This document shows, one piece after another, positions 53,515-63,256 of a stretch of 64,000 bases of DNA. Below the pieces are notes generated by a model that saw nothing but the letters and a program-made list of their open reading frames with translations, was not told the DNA's origin and made no database searches. Numbering within the stretch: the stretch's first letter is position 1; every line of letters begins with the position of its first letter. The DNA is from Chloroflexota bacterium. GTDB lineage: Bacteria > Chloroflexota > Anaerolineae > Anaerolineales > UBA11579. The translations under genes and the position numbers were made by a program. The DNA lies in the NCBI GenBank assembly GCA_019456165.1, contig VRUJ01000002.1:1-64000 (forward strand). Direction: 5' to 3'.

Positions 53515-54749
53515 GCGCACCGATAATTGTAGGGATTGATATTGGCACGACTAAAATCTGCACGCTTGTTGCCCGCGTGGAAGATGGGGGAAGAGTGCGG
53601 ATATTGGGTGTTGGCATTGAACCTTCGCAAGGAATCCGTAAGGGTGCGGTAGTGGACTTGGCGGCTGCCTCCCAAGCGATCTCAAGATCGATCGACAAAG
53701 CCGAACGCACATCTGGTTTAGAGATAACCTCTGCTCTGGTTAGTATGACTGGTCCGCATGTATCATCCCTCAATAGCAGTGGGGTTGTCGGTGTATCCAA
53801 CCAAGTTATCGACGAGCAGGATATTGCCCGAGGCTTAGATTCGGCCCGCGCTGTTGCCATTCCGCACAATCGTGAAATTATTCATGTGATCCAGCGGGGC
53901 TTTACGGTGGATGGTCAGGATGGCATCCGTATGCCGGTCGGTATGCATGGTTACCGCATGGAAGTTGAAGCGCATATCATTACCGCAGCAGCTTCTTCCT
54001 TGGATAATTTACGCCAGTGTGTGGGTTCTTCTGGTGTAGAAATTAACCAATTCGTCCTAAACCCTCTGGCGTCTGCCGAAGTCGTGCTTACCGATACCGA
54101 GCGTGAAATGGGCGCAGTGGTTTGTGATATTGGCGGTGGTACGACCAACCTGGCGATTTTTATTGAGGGTGATGTCTGGCATACAATGGTTTTAGGAGTT
54201 GGCGGCAATCACATCACTTCTGACGTTGCCCATGGCTTGAGACTTCCGTTCACACAAGCAGAAGAAGTCAAAATTCACCACGGGCATGCCTTAATGAGTG
54301 GAATCAATTCTTCTGAAAATTTCTCAGTGCGCGCTTTTGGTCAAGAGAAACCCGTAGATGTCAGGAGAGAGGATTTAGTTCATGTTATCGAAGCTCGAGT
54401 GGAGGAGATTTTTAGCCTGATGGTGCAAGAAATCAAGCGGTCTGGGTTTGATGGGCTGCTGCCTGCCGGAATGGTCTTGACCGGTGGATCCAGTGCATTA
54501 CCCGGCATTAGCAAACTAGCGAGCGAAGTTCTGAATATGCCAGTACGGATTGCTAAGCCAGAAAAGCTTACCGGAATGGTTGATAAATTGCATTCGCCGG
54601 CCTTTTCTACGAGCATCGGCCTAGTGCTTTGGGCAATGCTGATGGATGAATATGATCCCGTTATCTCATCCAGGCCGGAGACGATACATTACCGAAATGG
54701 TCAAAATTGGGATCGATTTAAGGATGTGTTAAAGCGGTTTTTACCGTAA
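53511..54749 (+). CDS. ftsA: Cell-division protein FtsA
   Basis: 412 residues. Actin-like ATPase that ties FtsZ to the membrane. Phosphate-1 motif IVGIDIGTTKICTLVA, phosphate-2 VVCDIGGGTTNLAIF, adenosine motif GMVLTGGSSALPGI. The C-end (WDRFKDVLKRFLP) is the amphipathic membrane-targeting helix. ATGA overlap with ftsQ. Confidence 0.97.
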   Translation: MSAPIIVGIDIGTTKICTLVARVEDGGRVRILGVGIEPSQGIRKGAVVDLAAASQAISRSIDKAERTSGLEITSALVSMTGPHVSSLNSSGVVGVSNQVIDEQDIARGLDSARAVAIPHNREIIHVIQRGFTVDGQDGIRMPVGMHGYRMEVEAHIITAAASSLDNLRQCVGSSGVEINQFVLNPLASAEVVLTDTEREMGAVVCDIGGGTTNLAIFIEGDVWHTMVLGVGGNHITSDVAHGLRLPFTQAEEVKIHHGHALMSGINSSENFSVRAFGQEKPVDVRREDLVHVIEARVEEIFSLMVQEIKRSGFDGLLPAGMVLTGGSSALPGISKLASEVLNMPVRIAKPEKLTGMVDKLHSPAFSTSIGLVLWAMLMDEYDPVISSRPETIHYRNGQNWDRFKDVLKRFLP

Positions 54750-54808
54750 AATTAATTGCAGATTTAGTAAAATTATTCACATATTATTGAAGAAATTGGA
54801 GGAACATT

Positions 54809-55933
54809 GTGAAACCGATGAAACGTATGGAAACATTTGCTCGCATCAAGGTTGTTGGTGTTGGCGGCGGGGGATGCAACGCAGTAAATAGAATGATCGA
54901 TGAAGGTATGCATGGCATTGAGTTTGTGGCTGTGAATACGGATGCCCAGGCTTTGATGCTGGCGAATGCCAGCACTCGTGTGCGCATAGGCGATAAGCTC
55001 ACACGCGGCTTAGGATCTGGGGGTGATCCGGAAAATGGACGGAAATCCGCGGAAGAATCTGCCGAGGACTTATATAATGTCCTAAGGGGCGCAGACATGG
55101 TCTTCATCACTGCTGGAATTGGGGGGGGCACCGGAACTGGGGCTTCACCGATTGTGGCTCAGATCGCACGCGAAGTTGGCGCTTTATCAATTGGAGTGGT
55201 CACGCGTCCCTTCACATTTGAGGGCGCTCGCCGCAAAACAGCTGCCGAAGCTGGGATCGCTAAACTCAAAGAGCAGGTGGACACTTTGATAGTGATTCCC
55301 AATGACCGTTTATTGCAAATAGTTGATAAACGCGCTACGCTGAATGAAGCATTTTCGATGGCAGATGACGTCCTGCGACAAGGTATCCAAGGTATTTCCG
55401 AATTGATCACCATCCCTGGTCTGATCAACTTGGATTTCGCGGATGTACGCACGATTATGGCCGAAGGTGGAGCTGCGCTGATGGCGGTAGGTAACGCTGC
55501 AGGTGAAGACCGGGCTCGAGATGCGGCTGAACAAGCTATCACTAGCGAACTCTTGGACATCACAATTGATGGCGCTCGGGGTATTTTGTTCAATGTCACT
55601 GGTGGTAATGATCTTTCATTATTCGAAGTCAATCAGGCTGCTGCGATCATCAAGGAAACTGCTCACCCGGATGTCAACCTTATTTTTGGCGCGGTGATCG
55701 ATCCAAATATGGGCGATGAGATTCGCATTACAGTTATCGCTACCGGTTTTGATAGCTCCGCTACCCCGAAGCGCATGCTGCGCAGCCGTATGAAGGCTAA
55801 TAAAGCACAGAAAGGCGTGCGATCTTCAGAAGAGTCGGTATTGGTTGGAGCGGAAACGGTATCTAACGCGTTCAGTGGAAACGTTGAAGATCTGGATATT
55901 CCGACGTTTCTCCGAAAACGCGTCAATAAATAA
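54809..55933 (+). CDS. ftsZ: Cell-division protein FtsZ
   Basis: 374 residues, GTG start at 54809 after TTGGAGGAA; the tubulin signature [12 protein letters not shown] is at about 108-119. [19 protein letters not shown] at the start, [20 protein letters not shown] in the T7-loop region and a C-terminal [12 protein letters not shown] peptide, the motif that binds FtsA, are intact. It is preceded by a 59-nt gap, the largest in this part of the cluster; it may have its own promoter. Confidence 0.98.
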   Translation: MKPMKRMETFARIKVVGVGGGGCNAVNRMIDEGMHGIEFVAVNTDAQALMLANASTRVRIGDKLTRGLGSGGDPENGRKSAEESAEDLYNVLRGADMVFITAGIGGGTGTGASPIVAQIAREVGALSIGVVTRPFTFEGARRKTAAEAGIAKLKEQVDTLIVIPNDRLLQIVDKRATLNEAFSMADDVLRQGIQGISELITIPGLINLDFADVRTIMAEGGAALMAVGNAAGEDRARDAAEQAITSELLDITIDGARGILFNVTGGNDLSLFEVNQAAAIIKETAHPDVNLIFGAVIDPNMGDEIRITVIATGFDSSATPKRMLRSRMKANKAQKGVRSSEESVLVGAETVSNAFSGNVEDLDIPTFLRKRVNK

Positions 55934-56028
55934 TTTTTTCTCGTGGGAAAAAGCATGCGTAATTAATGTGAAACTTTCCTGCAGCCACAACAGACTGGCT
56001 CCTCCTCCAGTAGTTCGTGGCTGGCATA

Positions 56029-56067
56029 CAGCTCCCTCCTTGAACACTTTTGTTTGGGAGGGAGCTG
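56029..56067 (+). terminator. 11-bp hairpin downstream of ftsZ; possible terminator or leader structure
   Basis: CAGCTCCCTCC (56029-56039) pairs perfectly with GGAGGGAGCTG (56057-56067), loop 17 nt containing TTTTGTTTG. No T tract follows (CAGATTTAAAAT), so intrinsic termination is not assured. It is the first strong structure after the dcw cluster. Confidence 0.45.
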
Positions 56068-56145
56068 CAGATTTAAAATATAGGATGGAAAATTCTTTGT
56101 AAAATCGTTTTCCCAAAATATTAAGGTTAAAGTTTTCAAAATCGC

Positions 56146-56174
56146 TTGCTTTCATTTGGATAATAAGCTACAAT
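56146..56174 (+). promoter_or_regulatory. Promoter upstream of nrdR
   Basis: TTGCTT (56146-56151) and TACAAT (56169-56174) with 17-bp spacing, about 90 nt upstream of the nrdR ATG. Each box matches at four to five of six consensus positions. Confidence 0.65.
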
Positions 56175-56215
56175 TTGTAACTTCTTCATTATATACAGGG
56201 GAAGTAATTGGATCA

Positions 56216-56231
56216 CCCCCATATTTGGGGG
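56216..56231 (+). promoter_or_regulatory. Perfect palindrome in the nrdR leader
   Basis: CCCCCA-TATT-TGGGGG: six-bp arms and a 4-nt centre, 42 nt downstream of the predicted -10 and 33 nt before the nrdR ATG. It could be an operator or a small RNA hairpin. It does not match the usual NrdR box consensus (ACACwATATATwGTGT). Confidence 0.45.
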
Positions 56232-56264
56232 ATTCATGCGATAAAAGTAATTATTGAGGCTCCC

Positions 56265-56723
56265 ATGATTTGTCCACTTTGTCAGGACAACGAAATAGAA
56301 GGAACAAAGGTAATTGACACAACTCATGATTCCCGTGGGGGGATTCGTCGTCGCCGGAAGTGTAAAAAGTGTAAAAAACGCTTTAGTACCTACGAGCGGC
56401 CCATACTGGCTACACCTTTGATCATTAAGGAAGATGGCACCCGAGAAAGCTTTGACAGGGAGAAACTGATGCGGGGAATTCGTTTGGCTTGTGTCAAGCG
56501 ACCTGTTGCTGCTGCAGATATGGATCGCATGGTGGGCGAAATTGAATCCACTTTGCAGCGCATGGGCAAAGCAGAAGTTTCCTCACGGGTAGTTGGTGAT
56601 ATGGTGATCGCTGGGCTAAAAGGATTGGACCAGATTGCTTATATACGTTTTGCACTAGTTTACCTGGGTTTAGACGATCTGCATGCCGTCCGTAACGAAT
56701 TAGACCGTCTGATAGAAAGTTAG
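56265..56723 (+). CDS. nrdR: Transcriptional repressor NrdR
   Basis: 152 residues from ATG 56265; the family always begins MxCPxC, here MICPLCQDNEIEGTKVIDT, with GAGG upstream. Zinc ribbon from CPLC and CKKC, then an ATP-cone domain (ILATPLIIKEDGTRESFDRE to LGLDDLHAVRNELDRLIES). NrdR senses dATP/ATP and represses ribonucleotide reductase genes; here it directly precedes nrdJ. Confidence 0.97.
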   Translation: MICPLCQDNEIEGTKVIDTTHDSRGGIRRRRKCKKCKKRFSTYERPILATPLIIKEDGTRESFDREKLMRGIRLACVKRPVAAADMDRMVGEIESTLQRMGKAEVSSRVVGDMVIAGLKGLDQIAYIRFALVYLGLDDLHAVRNELDRLIES

Positions 56724-56897
56724 TTTTTTCCTTGTCTGACGATGTGGATTATTTTATGCATCGTTTTTGATTAAACCTTTACAAGTATGACGCATTTGAT
56801 ACCCTGGGTATGAGCTCTGCATTGCTAAGGATTCTCACTTTCGATAATTGGCCTGGGTATCCTAAGAATTAATCGTTTTCCGAGGAGAGTTCTCCAT

Positions 56898-59426
56898 ATG
56901 TTAGATGAAACTGTTCAGGATGAACCAAAACCTGGATTAAAATCAACTCCACCTTTCCCAAAAGATCTTGAAGCTGTTGAATTGACCGAGAACGCGCAGC
57001 GGGTATTTATGCGTCGTTACGTTAGACGCGGATTGGATGGCCAACCCGTTGAGAATATTGAGGAAACTTTTTGGCGTGTAGCCTACCACGTAGCACAAGC
57101 CGAGAAAACCTGGGAGCGAGATAGTAAAGCAGTTGCCCGCCAATTTTATGACCTATTGGCTAGTAAATGCTTTTTCCCAAATTCTCCCACATGGACAGGA
57201 GCAGGCACGCCTTTAGGGCAGCTAGCCGCTTGTTTTGTGTTGCCTATCCGCGACGATATGGGCAGAGAATCATCCGGAATCTTCCAAACCTTACGCGATG
57301 CTGCCTTGATCCAACAAACGGGAGGTGGAAATGGGTTCTCATTTTCGCGTTTACGCCCTAAGGGTACGCGTGTACAAAAATCGGCGGGGGAGGCTACCGG
57401 GCCAGTCGGTTTTTTATCAGTCTATGACCAGGCTTTTGGTGAGATTGCCCAAGGCGGCACACGTAGGGGAGCAAATATGGCTGTACTTAGCGTCGACCAT
57501 CCTGATATAGCGCGGTTTATCTCCTGCAAGACGAATGAGAATGCAATTACGAATTTCAATATTTCTGTGGGCGTGACAGATGATTTTATGCTTGCTGTGG
57601 AAGAAGATGACGATTGGCTGCTTAGGTTTGTGGATGTAAATTCTCCAGAGTATAAAGGGTTTGACGGCACCCTGAACGAAGCTGAAGAGGCCGGTATTCC
57701 TATAAAGGTTCATAAGATAGTGCGGGCGCGTGATTTGTTCGCCAAGATCGTCCAGCAGGCTCATCACAATGGTGAACCAGGCTTGTTGTATTTAGATAGC
57801 GCCAATCGCCAAAACCCGGTCCCACATCTTTATTCTTTGGAAGCTACCAATCCGTGTGGTGAGCAGTGGCTCGGCCCCTATGAGAATTGCTGCTTAGGTT
57901 CGATCAATTTAGCGCAGCACTTTGGCCTGGACGGTACTGTGGATTGGGAGAAATTGCAGGTAACTGTAGAGCTTGCAACCCGTTTCTTGGATGATGTGGT
58001 CGAGGTTAATGCTTATGTCTCGGCAGTCCCCCAGTTGAAAGAAGCCGCTTTTCAGGCTCGCCGGATTGGCTTGGGTGTGATGGGCCTCGCTGATCTGATG
58101 TATTTTGTCGGTATTAGGTACGGTTCCGAAAAGGGCCAAGAATTCGTCGCACAGGTGATGGAGTTTGTCCGCTATCACGCCATGCTCACCAGCATCAAGC
58201 TGGCCAAAGAACGCGGTCCTTTCCCTGCAATCAAGGGCAGCATTTACGACCCGAAAAATATCTCGTGGCAGCCGCCTGAACCACTTTTACCCTTCCAAAG
58301 AGATTTTGGCCGCCCGAAGATAGACTGGGAGAAGGTTATCAAAGGAATCCGGAAGCACGGAATTCACAACGCTGCACAAACCACTATTGCTCCCACAGGT
58401 ACAATTGCAACAGTTTCAGGAAGCGAAGGTTACGGTTGTGAACCAGTATTCGCTCTAGCCTACGTCAGGCATGTGAATGATAACGGCAAAGATTTACAGC
58501 TAGCGTATGCCAGCCCGCTTTTCGAGCAGGCTCTCGTGGAAGCTGGCCTGGAAGAACCCCTGCGTGTAGAGATTATTGAACGGGTGGTTGCCAGTGGAAG
58601 CTGTCAAGACATTCCCGAAATTCCGGTTTCTATTCGGGATGTGTTCGTGGTCTCTGCAGACATCCGCGCTGAAGATCACATCAAAATGCAGGCAGCCATG
58701 CAATCTTTCGTGGATAATAGCCTTTCGAAGACCATCAATTTCCCAGCTTCAGCCACAGAAGAGGAAGTAGCTGCTGCTTACCTGTTGGCTTGGAAACTAG
58801 GTTGCAAAGGCATCACTGTTTACATAACCGGTTCGCGTGAAACAGTGGTTTTAGAGACGCATGCAACCGCTGCGGCCAAAATTGACCGCAAAGATCGTGT
58901 GTTGTGGAATGAAACCAAGAAACCTCGTCCTCAGGTCCTTCGCGGCCACACTTTCAATATCGAAACACCCTTGGGAAAAACTTTTGTCACAATTAATGAG
59001 AATGGGGAGAACCATCCTTTTGAGGTATTTGTCAATACTGCAAAAGCGGGGTCGGAAACAGCCGCGGTTTCAGAAGCAATCGGCCGCTTGAGTTCATATA
59101 TTCTCAGATTAGCCTCACCTATCCCACCGCGCGACCGGCTCAAAGAGATCTACCACCAATTAGCTGGAATTGGCGGCGGTCGGCCTCTGGGCTTTGGACC
59201 TAACCGGGTGCGTTCACTGCCCGACGGTGTTGCCCAAGCTGTGGATGCTTACCTGCAAAAAACTGCTGGTGAAGAGACTAAACAGCCAAGCACCAATGGG
59301 GACGCTAATCTCTTGAACCGGGCTGCCCTGATCAAGGGAGATTTGTGCCCAGATTGCGGCCAGGCGGCTGTGGTCAACGAGGAAGGCTGCCGGAAGTGCT
59401 ATAGCTGCGGCTTTAGTGAGTGTTAG
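56898..59426 (+). CDS. nrdJ: Adenosylcobalamin-dependent (class II) ribonucleoside-diphosphate reductase NrdJ
   Basis: 842 residues. Reduces ribonucleotides to deoxyribonucleotides using B12. Radical/substrate-site residues in ATNPCGEQ (C320, E322), first redox Cys in LAACFVLP (C112), its partner in [12 protein letters not shown], and the [21 protein letters not shown] motif. The C-end has a cysteine-rich tail ([16 protein letters not shown]) thought to re-reduce the active site. GAGGAG precedes the ATG. No NrdR box is evident in the 174-nt spacer after nrdR. Confidence 0.96.
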   Translation: MLDETVQDEPKPGLKSTPPFPKDLEAVELTENAQRVFMRRYVRRGLDGQPVENIEETFWRVAYHVAQAEKTWERDSKAVARQFYDLLASKCFFPNSPTWTGAGTPLGQLAACFVLPIRDDMGRESSGIFQTLRDAALIQQTGGGNGFSFSRLRPKGTRVQKSAGEATGPVGFLSVYDQAFGEIAQGGTRRGANMAVLSVDHPDIARFISCKTNENAITNFNISVGVTDDFMLAVEEDDDWLLRFVDVNSPEYKGFDGTLNEAEEAGIPIKVHKIVRARDLFAKIVQQAHHNGEPGLLYLDSANRQNPVPHLYSLEATNPCGEQWLGPYENCCLGSINLAQHFGLDGTVDWEKLQVTVELATRFLDDVVEVNAYVSAVPQLKEAAFQARRIGLGVMGLADLMYFVGIRYGSEKGQEFVAQVMEFVRYHAMLTSIKLAKERGPFPAIKGSIYDPKNISWQPPEPLLPFQRDFGRPKIDWEKVIKGIRKHGIHNAAQTTIAPTGTIATVSGSEGYGCEPVFALAYVRHVNDNGKDLQLAYASPLFEQALVEAGLEEPLRVEIIERVVASGSCQDIPEIPVSIRDVFVVSADIRAEDHIKMQAAMQSFVDNSLSKTINFPASATEEEVAAAYLLAWKLGCKGITVYITGSRETVVLETHATAAAKIDRKDRVLWNETKKPRPQVLRGHTFNIETPLGKTFVTINENGENHPFEVFVNTAKAGSETAAVSEAIGRLSSYILRLASPIPPRDRLKEIYHQLAGIGGGRPLGFGPNRVRSLPDGVAQAVDAYLQKTAGEETKQPSTNGDANLLNRAALIKGDLCPDCGQAAVVNEEGCRKCYSCGFSEC

Positions 59427-59429
59427 CTT

Positions 59430-60074
59430 ATGACCAAAAGATTAATTCTCGTCGCCGGAAATATTGGCGCAGGAAAGACCTCAATTACCGAGCGGCTGGG
59501 AGAACGTCTGGGATGGAAAACTGGATTCGAGTCGGTCGCGGATAACCCTTATTTGGCGGATTTCTACGCTGATATGACCGCCTGGTCTTTTCACTTGCAG
59601 ATCTTTTTCCTGGGCCACCGCGCCGAGCAGCATAATGTGGCTTCCGCCAGGAACGGTTCTGCAATTCTAGACCGCAGCATTTACGAAGATTTCTATATTT
59701 TCACCCGCGCCCTGAGAACTACCAACGCGATCAACGAAAGAGATTACGATGCTTATCGGCAGGTATTCGAATTGATTACCTCAAAGCTGCCCGCTCCAGA
59801 TCTATTGATCTACCTTAAGGCACCGGTGGAGGTTATATTGGAACGCATTCAAGCGCGCGGTCGTGAGATGGAGAAAGGGATTACCGCTGATTACCTTGGC
59901 CTTTTGGATTCGTTTTATGAGGAGTGGTTGCAGACTTTCGATCTTTGCCCGGTACTTACTATCCCCTCCGATTCCCTGGACTTTGTGAATAAATCCCAAC
60001 ACCTTGATATCGTTATCGAACGCATTAACCACACCCTGGCGGGGAAGGATGAGGTTGTTTTTCCTGATGTATGA
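59430..60074 (+). CDS. Deoxynucleoside kinase (dGK/dAK family)
   Basis: 214 residues. P-loop GNIGAGKTSIT (about 10-20); the family's catalytic-site DRSIYEDFYIF near residue 82; LID-region RIQARGREMEKGI. Salvages deoxynucleosides to dNMPs. Three nt after nrdJ, so dNTP synthesis and salvage are co-expressed. Whether it prefers deoxyadenosine, deoxyguanosine or pyrimidines cannot be told. Confidence 0.93.
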   Translation: MTKRLILVAGNIGAGKTSITERLGERLGWKTGFESVADNPYLADFYADMTAWSFHLQIFFLGHRAEQHNVASARNGSAILDRSIYEDFYIFTRALRTTNAINERDYDAYRQVFELITSKLPAPDLLIYLKAPVEVILERIQARGREMEKGITADYLGLLDSFYEEWLQTFDLCPVLTIPSDSLDFVNKSQHLDIVIERINHTLAGKDEVVFPDV

Positions 60075-60393
60075 GGCTTAGCCCTCAACCTCAAACCCCT
60101 ATTTATTGAATAGATCCAGGCAGGAAGCTACAATTTTTTGACGTACTTTTCCTCCGCATTCTTTGAAATCTCTTTTACACCTTAACCCTTTGGATACCCA
60201 GATCCATTTAGAAAAGCATTGGATAATTTCCATCGCAACTGTTTTATTTCAAACTAAAGGACCAACATCAATTGTTTACGGAAACTGGTAAAATGCTTGT
60301 AATTCGAACCAAAAGCCTCTAAAATACTCATATATATAATTCACTAATTTGTAGTATTTTTATCTAATTTCTCAATATTGAGAGGAGAGAAAA
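60075..60393. other. Intergenic region upstream of the lipoprotein gene, with candidate promoter
   Basis: 319 AT-rich nt with no gene. TTGTAA (60297-60302) and TAAAAT (60320-60325) are spaced 17 bp and lie about 70 nt upstream of the lipoprotein ATG, so they may be its promoter. No strong terminator hairpin was found after the deoxynucleoside kinase. GAGGAGAG at 60380-60387 is the ribosome binding site. Confidence 0.5.
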
Positions 60394-61758
60394 ATGAAGA
60401 CCAAGTCTAATGGAAAGATCGCGATAATCATTTTAGTATTAATGGCCGTAATATTGGCATGTGGCCCATCCGCTAGTACCACAACTCCACCGCCACCGCC
60501 GCCGCAAGAAGCAGCGCCAAGTGACACACCCGGAGCGGCCCCTCCATCAGTTGAGGGCAGCACACCTCAAGCAACTGCGGTTCTAGAATCCACATTGACA
60601 CCCACGGCGACGGTCGCGCACCTCACCCAGCCCAGTGATCCTGGAACGGTGAATAGTTTTGTTGTCGACCGTTCATCAGAGAATTTGGCGTCTGAACGAA
60701 GAGCTATTGCCGATAGTTTTAATTTTGATTTGTTTGAGCGACCATTTACAAGTGAGGTTATGGATTATCTCGCCTACTTAGATATTACTCGCGGAGAGCT
60801 TAGTGTGGCAGCGCCCTGGGTCTACATTACCATCTATTTAGAGGGAGCGCCCCCGAATGGTTCTAGCGCAAGCTATGGGATTGAAATAGACCTGGATGTT
60901 GATGGGCGTGGTGACTGGTTAATCATTGGAGTTGTTCCAGATTCGACGAATTGGACTACAAATGATATGCGTGCCTATCAAGATAGCGCTGGCGACGTTG
61001 GCGGTCTAACTCCGGTATTGTCAGATGCACCTGATCCTGCGCTAAACGGATATGATGATTTGGTCTTCGATCAGGGTTACGGACCAGACCCAGATGCGGC
61101 CTGGATCCGCCGCGACCCCACTGACCCCAACCATGTACAGTTGGCTTTCAAACATTCTTTGATCGCTTCTGACGCCTATTTCCTATGGGGAGTGTGGTCT
61201 GATGAAGGTGTGAAGCAGCCAGGGTGGTTTGATTATAATGATCATTTCACGCTTGTAGAAGCAGGCTCGCCGGCAATTGAAAGCAGCGAGTACCCTATCA
61301 AAGCTCTGGCCGCGTTGGATAATACTTGCCGTTGGGGTTATGGTTTTGTGCCCACAGGCTCTGAACCGGGCGCTTGTTACGTCCCGCCTACTCCAACCCC
61401 TACTTTAACTCCAACCCTTACTCCAACACCTGAACCTGCTGCGATAGGCGGCTCAGTCTTTTGGGATGCAAACATTAATGGGGTCCGTGGAATAGCAGAA
61501 CTTGGGATATCTGGCCAGACAATAACTCTTGGAGTTGGTGCTTGTAATTCTTCAGGATTCGCATCTGATATTACAGACAGTGGAGGCTATTACAACTTTG
61601 ATAATTTGCCTGCTGGAACGTATTGTGTAACTTCAAACGTAGTTACAAACAGCTGCGGTGGTTGGTGGCCAACCACGGCAACCCAAACTACCATAACTCT
61701 TCCTCCAGGCGGAATTGATTATTTTCACTTTGGATATGAATCCAGGGGACCTTGTTAG
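60394..61758 (+). CDS. Secreted lipoprotein with C-terminal SdrD B-like domain
   Basis: 454 residues. Lipoprotein signal peptide: KTKSNGK basic start, hydrophobic core and lipobox LACG (Cys about 24). A Pro/Ser/Thr-rich stretch follows, then a beta-rich middle (about 90-320) with Asp-rich DLDVDGRGDW, a PTPTPTLTPTLTPTPEP linker typical of Chloroflexota surface proteins, and a C-terminal SdrD B/carboxypeptidase-regulatory-like fold (GGSVFWDANINGVRGI, GGYYNFDNLPAGTYCV). Likely anchored to the cell surface; role unknown. Confidence 0.75.
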   Translation: MKTKSNGKIAIIILVLMAVILACGPSASTTTPPPPPPQEAAPSDTPGAAPPSVEGSTPQATAVLESTLTPTATVAHLTQPSDPGTVNSFVVDRSSENLASERRAIADSFNFDLFERPFTSEVMDYLAYLDITRGELSVAAPWVYITIYLEGAPPNGSSASYGIEIDLDVDGRGDWLIIGVVPDSTNWTTNDMRAYQDSAGDVGGLTPVLSDAPDPALNGYDDLVFDQGYGPDPDAAWIRRDPTDPNHVQLAFKHSLIASDAYFLWGVWSDEGVKQPGWFDYNDHFTLVEAGSPAIESSEYPIKALAALDNTCRWGYGFVPTGSEPGACYVPPTPTPTLTPTLTPTPEPAAIGGSVFWDANINGVRGIAELGISGQTITLGVGACNSSGFASDITDSGGYYNFDNLPAGTYCVTSNVVTNSCGGWWPTTATQTTITLPPGGIDYFHFGYESRGPC

Positions 61759-61802
61759 CCAAGATAATTTTTGAGCTAACTTTCACCGTATAGGTGGTTA
61801 CC

Positions 61803-61845
61803 ACACCTCCCACATGTTTCTAATTTGTGGGAGGTGTTTTTCTTA
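61803..61845 (+). terminator. Rho-independent terminator after the lipoprotein gene
   Basis: ACACCTCCCACA (61803-61814) pairs with TGTGGGAGGTGT (61826-61837), a perfect 12-bp stem with an 11-nt loop, followed by TTTTTCTTAT. It is 45 nt after the stop codon. Confidence 0.92.
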
Positions 61846-61943
61846 TATTTTTTACTTACATTTTACAACCTCTTTGTATTCTGTTATTGACTAGAGTTTA
61901 TGCTTATGGTGAACTTGAAAACTAGATACCGGAGGTATACACC

Positions 61944-63170
61944 ATGTTCAAAAAAATTATTTTTGCAATGCTGATAGCAGTTCTACTCGCGCTGCCCTTC
62001 GGCGCGAGCGTTTACGCAGATGGCCCGGATGGCGAAGGTTCCCAAGGGCCTCGTGATTTGGAGCGATTCGGGGGAAAAGTTACTGATATAAATTCCACGG
62101 CTAGAAGTTTCACAATCCAGAAGAGGGGTGGAGATTCAGTCACATTTGATATAGATGAGGATACACGTTACAGGAGCCGCTCAGGTGAATTTACTGGATT
62201 CGATGATCTTGAACTTGACATGGTTGTAATAGTCTTTGCCAAGGAAGAAGAAAGTGGCTTATTGGCAAAAGTTGTGGTCGCCCTGGACCAGGCTATTTTG
62301 GATGCCGAACGTGCGGCAGGTAGAGTGGTTTCCATTGGCACTAATAGCTTTACCATGCAAACTCGCGCAGGTGAAACGCTCACTTTACAGGTAGATGACC
62401 AGACCCGTTTTATCAGCCGCGGCCGCACTGTCAATGGTTTGGAAGATTTGGAAGAAGGAATGCGGGTGGGAGTCTTATACACCATACAAGAAGATGGCAG
62501 CTTATTAGCGAAGGCCGTCCTGGCTGGTCGCCAAAATGCTGGTGAGAGGCCGGAAGGGCAGAGACCCGATGGGGAAGGTTCCCAAGGGCCTCGTGATTTG
62601 GAGCGATTCGGGGGAAAAGTTACTGATATAAATTCCACGGCTAGAAGTTTCACAATCCAGAAGAGGGGTGGAGATTCAGTCACATTTGATATAGATGAGG
62701 ATACACGTTACAGGAGCCGCTCAGGTGAATTTACTGGATTCGATGATCTTGAACTTGACATGGTTGTAATAGTCTTTGCCAAGGAAGAAGAAAGTGGCTT
62801 ATTGGCAAAAGTTGTGGTCGCCCTGGACCAGGCTATTTTGGATGCCGAACGTGCGGCAGGTAGAGTGGTTTCCATTGGCACTAATAGCTTTACCATGCAA
62901 ACTCGCGCAGGTGAAACGCTCACTTTACAGGTAGATGACCAGACCCGTTTTATCAGCCGCGGCCGCACTGTCAATGGTTTGGAAGATTTGGAAGAAGGAA
63001 TGCGGGTGGGAGTCTTATACACCATACAAGAAGATGGCAGCTTATTAGCGAAGGCCGTCCTGGCTGGTCGCCAAAATGCTGGTGAGAGGCCGGAAGGGCA
63101 GAGACCCGATGGGGAAGGCCCTGACCAGCGGGAACCTGGCGGAAGACCAGCAGAGGAACCTGCATCTTAA
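61944..63170 (+). CDS. Secreted protein with four DUF5666 domains
   Basis: 408 residues. Signal peptide (FKKIIFAMLIAVLLALPFGA) with likely cleavage after VYA near residue 26. The rest is two identical 180-residue blocks, each holding two related DUF5666-type beta-barrel domains (FGGKVTDINSTARSFTIQKR and RVVSIGTNSFTMQTRAGET) separated by RPEGQRPDGEGSQGPRDLER-type charged linkers, and a C-tail rich in Gly, Pro and Glu. GGAGGTATAC precedes the ATG. Function unknown; DUF5666 proteins are usually exported and may bind ligands or cell-wall material. Confidence 0.82.
   Translation: MFKKIIFAMLIAVLLALPFGASVYADGPDGEGSQGPRDLERFGGKVTDINSTARSFTIQKRGGDSVTFDIDEDTRYRSRSGEFTGFDDLELDMVVIVFAKEEESGLLAKVVVALDQAILDAERAAGRVVSIGTNSFTMQTRAGETLTLQVDDQTRFISRGRTVNGLEDLEEGMRVGVLYTIQEDGSLLAKAVLAGRQNAGERPEGQRPDGEGSQGPRDLERFGGKVTDINSTARSFTIQKRGGDSVTFDIDEDTRYRSRSGEFTGFDDLELDMVVIVFAKEEESGLLAKVVVALDQAILDAERAAGRVVSIGTNSFTMQTRAGETLTLQVDDQTRFISRGRTVNGLEDLEEGMRVGVLYTIQEDGSLLAKAVLAGRQNAGERPEGQRPDGEGPDQREPGGRPAEEPAS
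62034..63118 (+). repeat. Perfect 540-bp tandem duplication inside the DUF5666 gene
   Basis: 62034-62573 and 62574-63113 are identical base for base, with five further matching bases to 63118. The period of 540 is exactly 180 codons, so the frame is kept. The absence of any silent difference implies a very recent duplication or gene conversion, or an assembly artefact. Confidence 0.95.
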
Positions 63171-63202
63171 CCACCTAATAAAAGTAGTTAATAATACCGA
63201 AA

Positions 63203-63239
63203 ACACCTCGCGAAGTACTCGCGAGGTGTCTATTTAATT
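63203..63239 (+). terminator. Rho-independent terminator after the DUF5666 gene
   Basis: ACACCTCGCGA (63203-63213) and TCGCGAGGTGT (63219-63229) form an 11-bp perfect stem with a 5-nt loop, followed by CTATTTAATT. It lies between the convergent DUF5666 and methyltransferase genes and may serve both; on the minus strand the following TTTTCGG is also T-rich. Confidence 0.85.
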
Positions 63240-63256
63240 TACTAAGTTAATATTAT

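Noticed and set aside
55934..56207. T-box or other riboswitch upstream of nrdR
   Set aside because: Several stems occur but no T-box AGGGTGGNACCGCG-type motif, and nrdR is not a usual target; no cobalamin riboswitch signature was seen either.
56724..56897. NrdR box upstream of nrdJ
   Set aside because: No stretch approaching ACACwATATATwGTGT was seen in the spacer.
62168..63025. Minus-strand ORFs in the DUF5666 gene (171 and 105 aa)
   Set aside because: Antisense shadows duplicated along with the 540-bp repeat.
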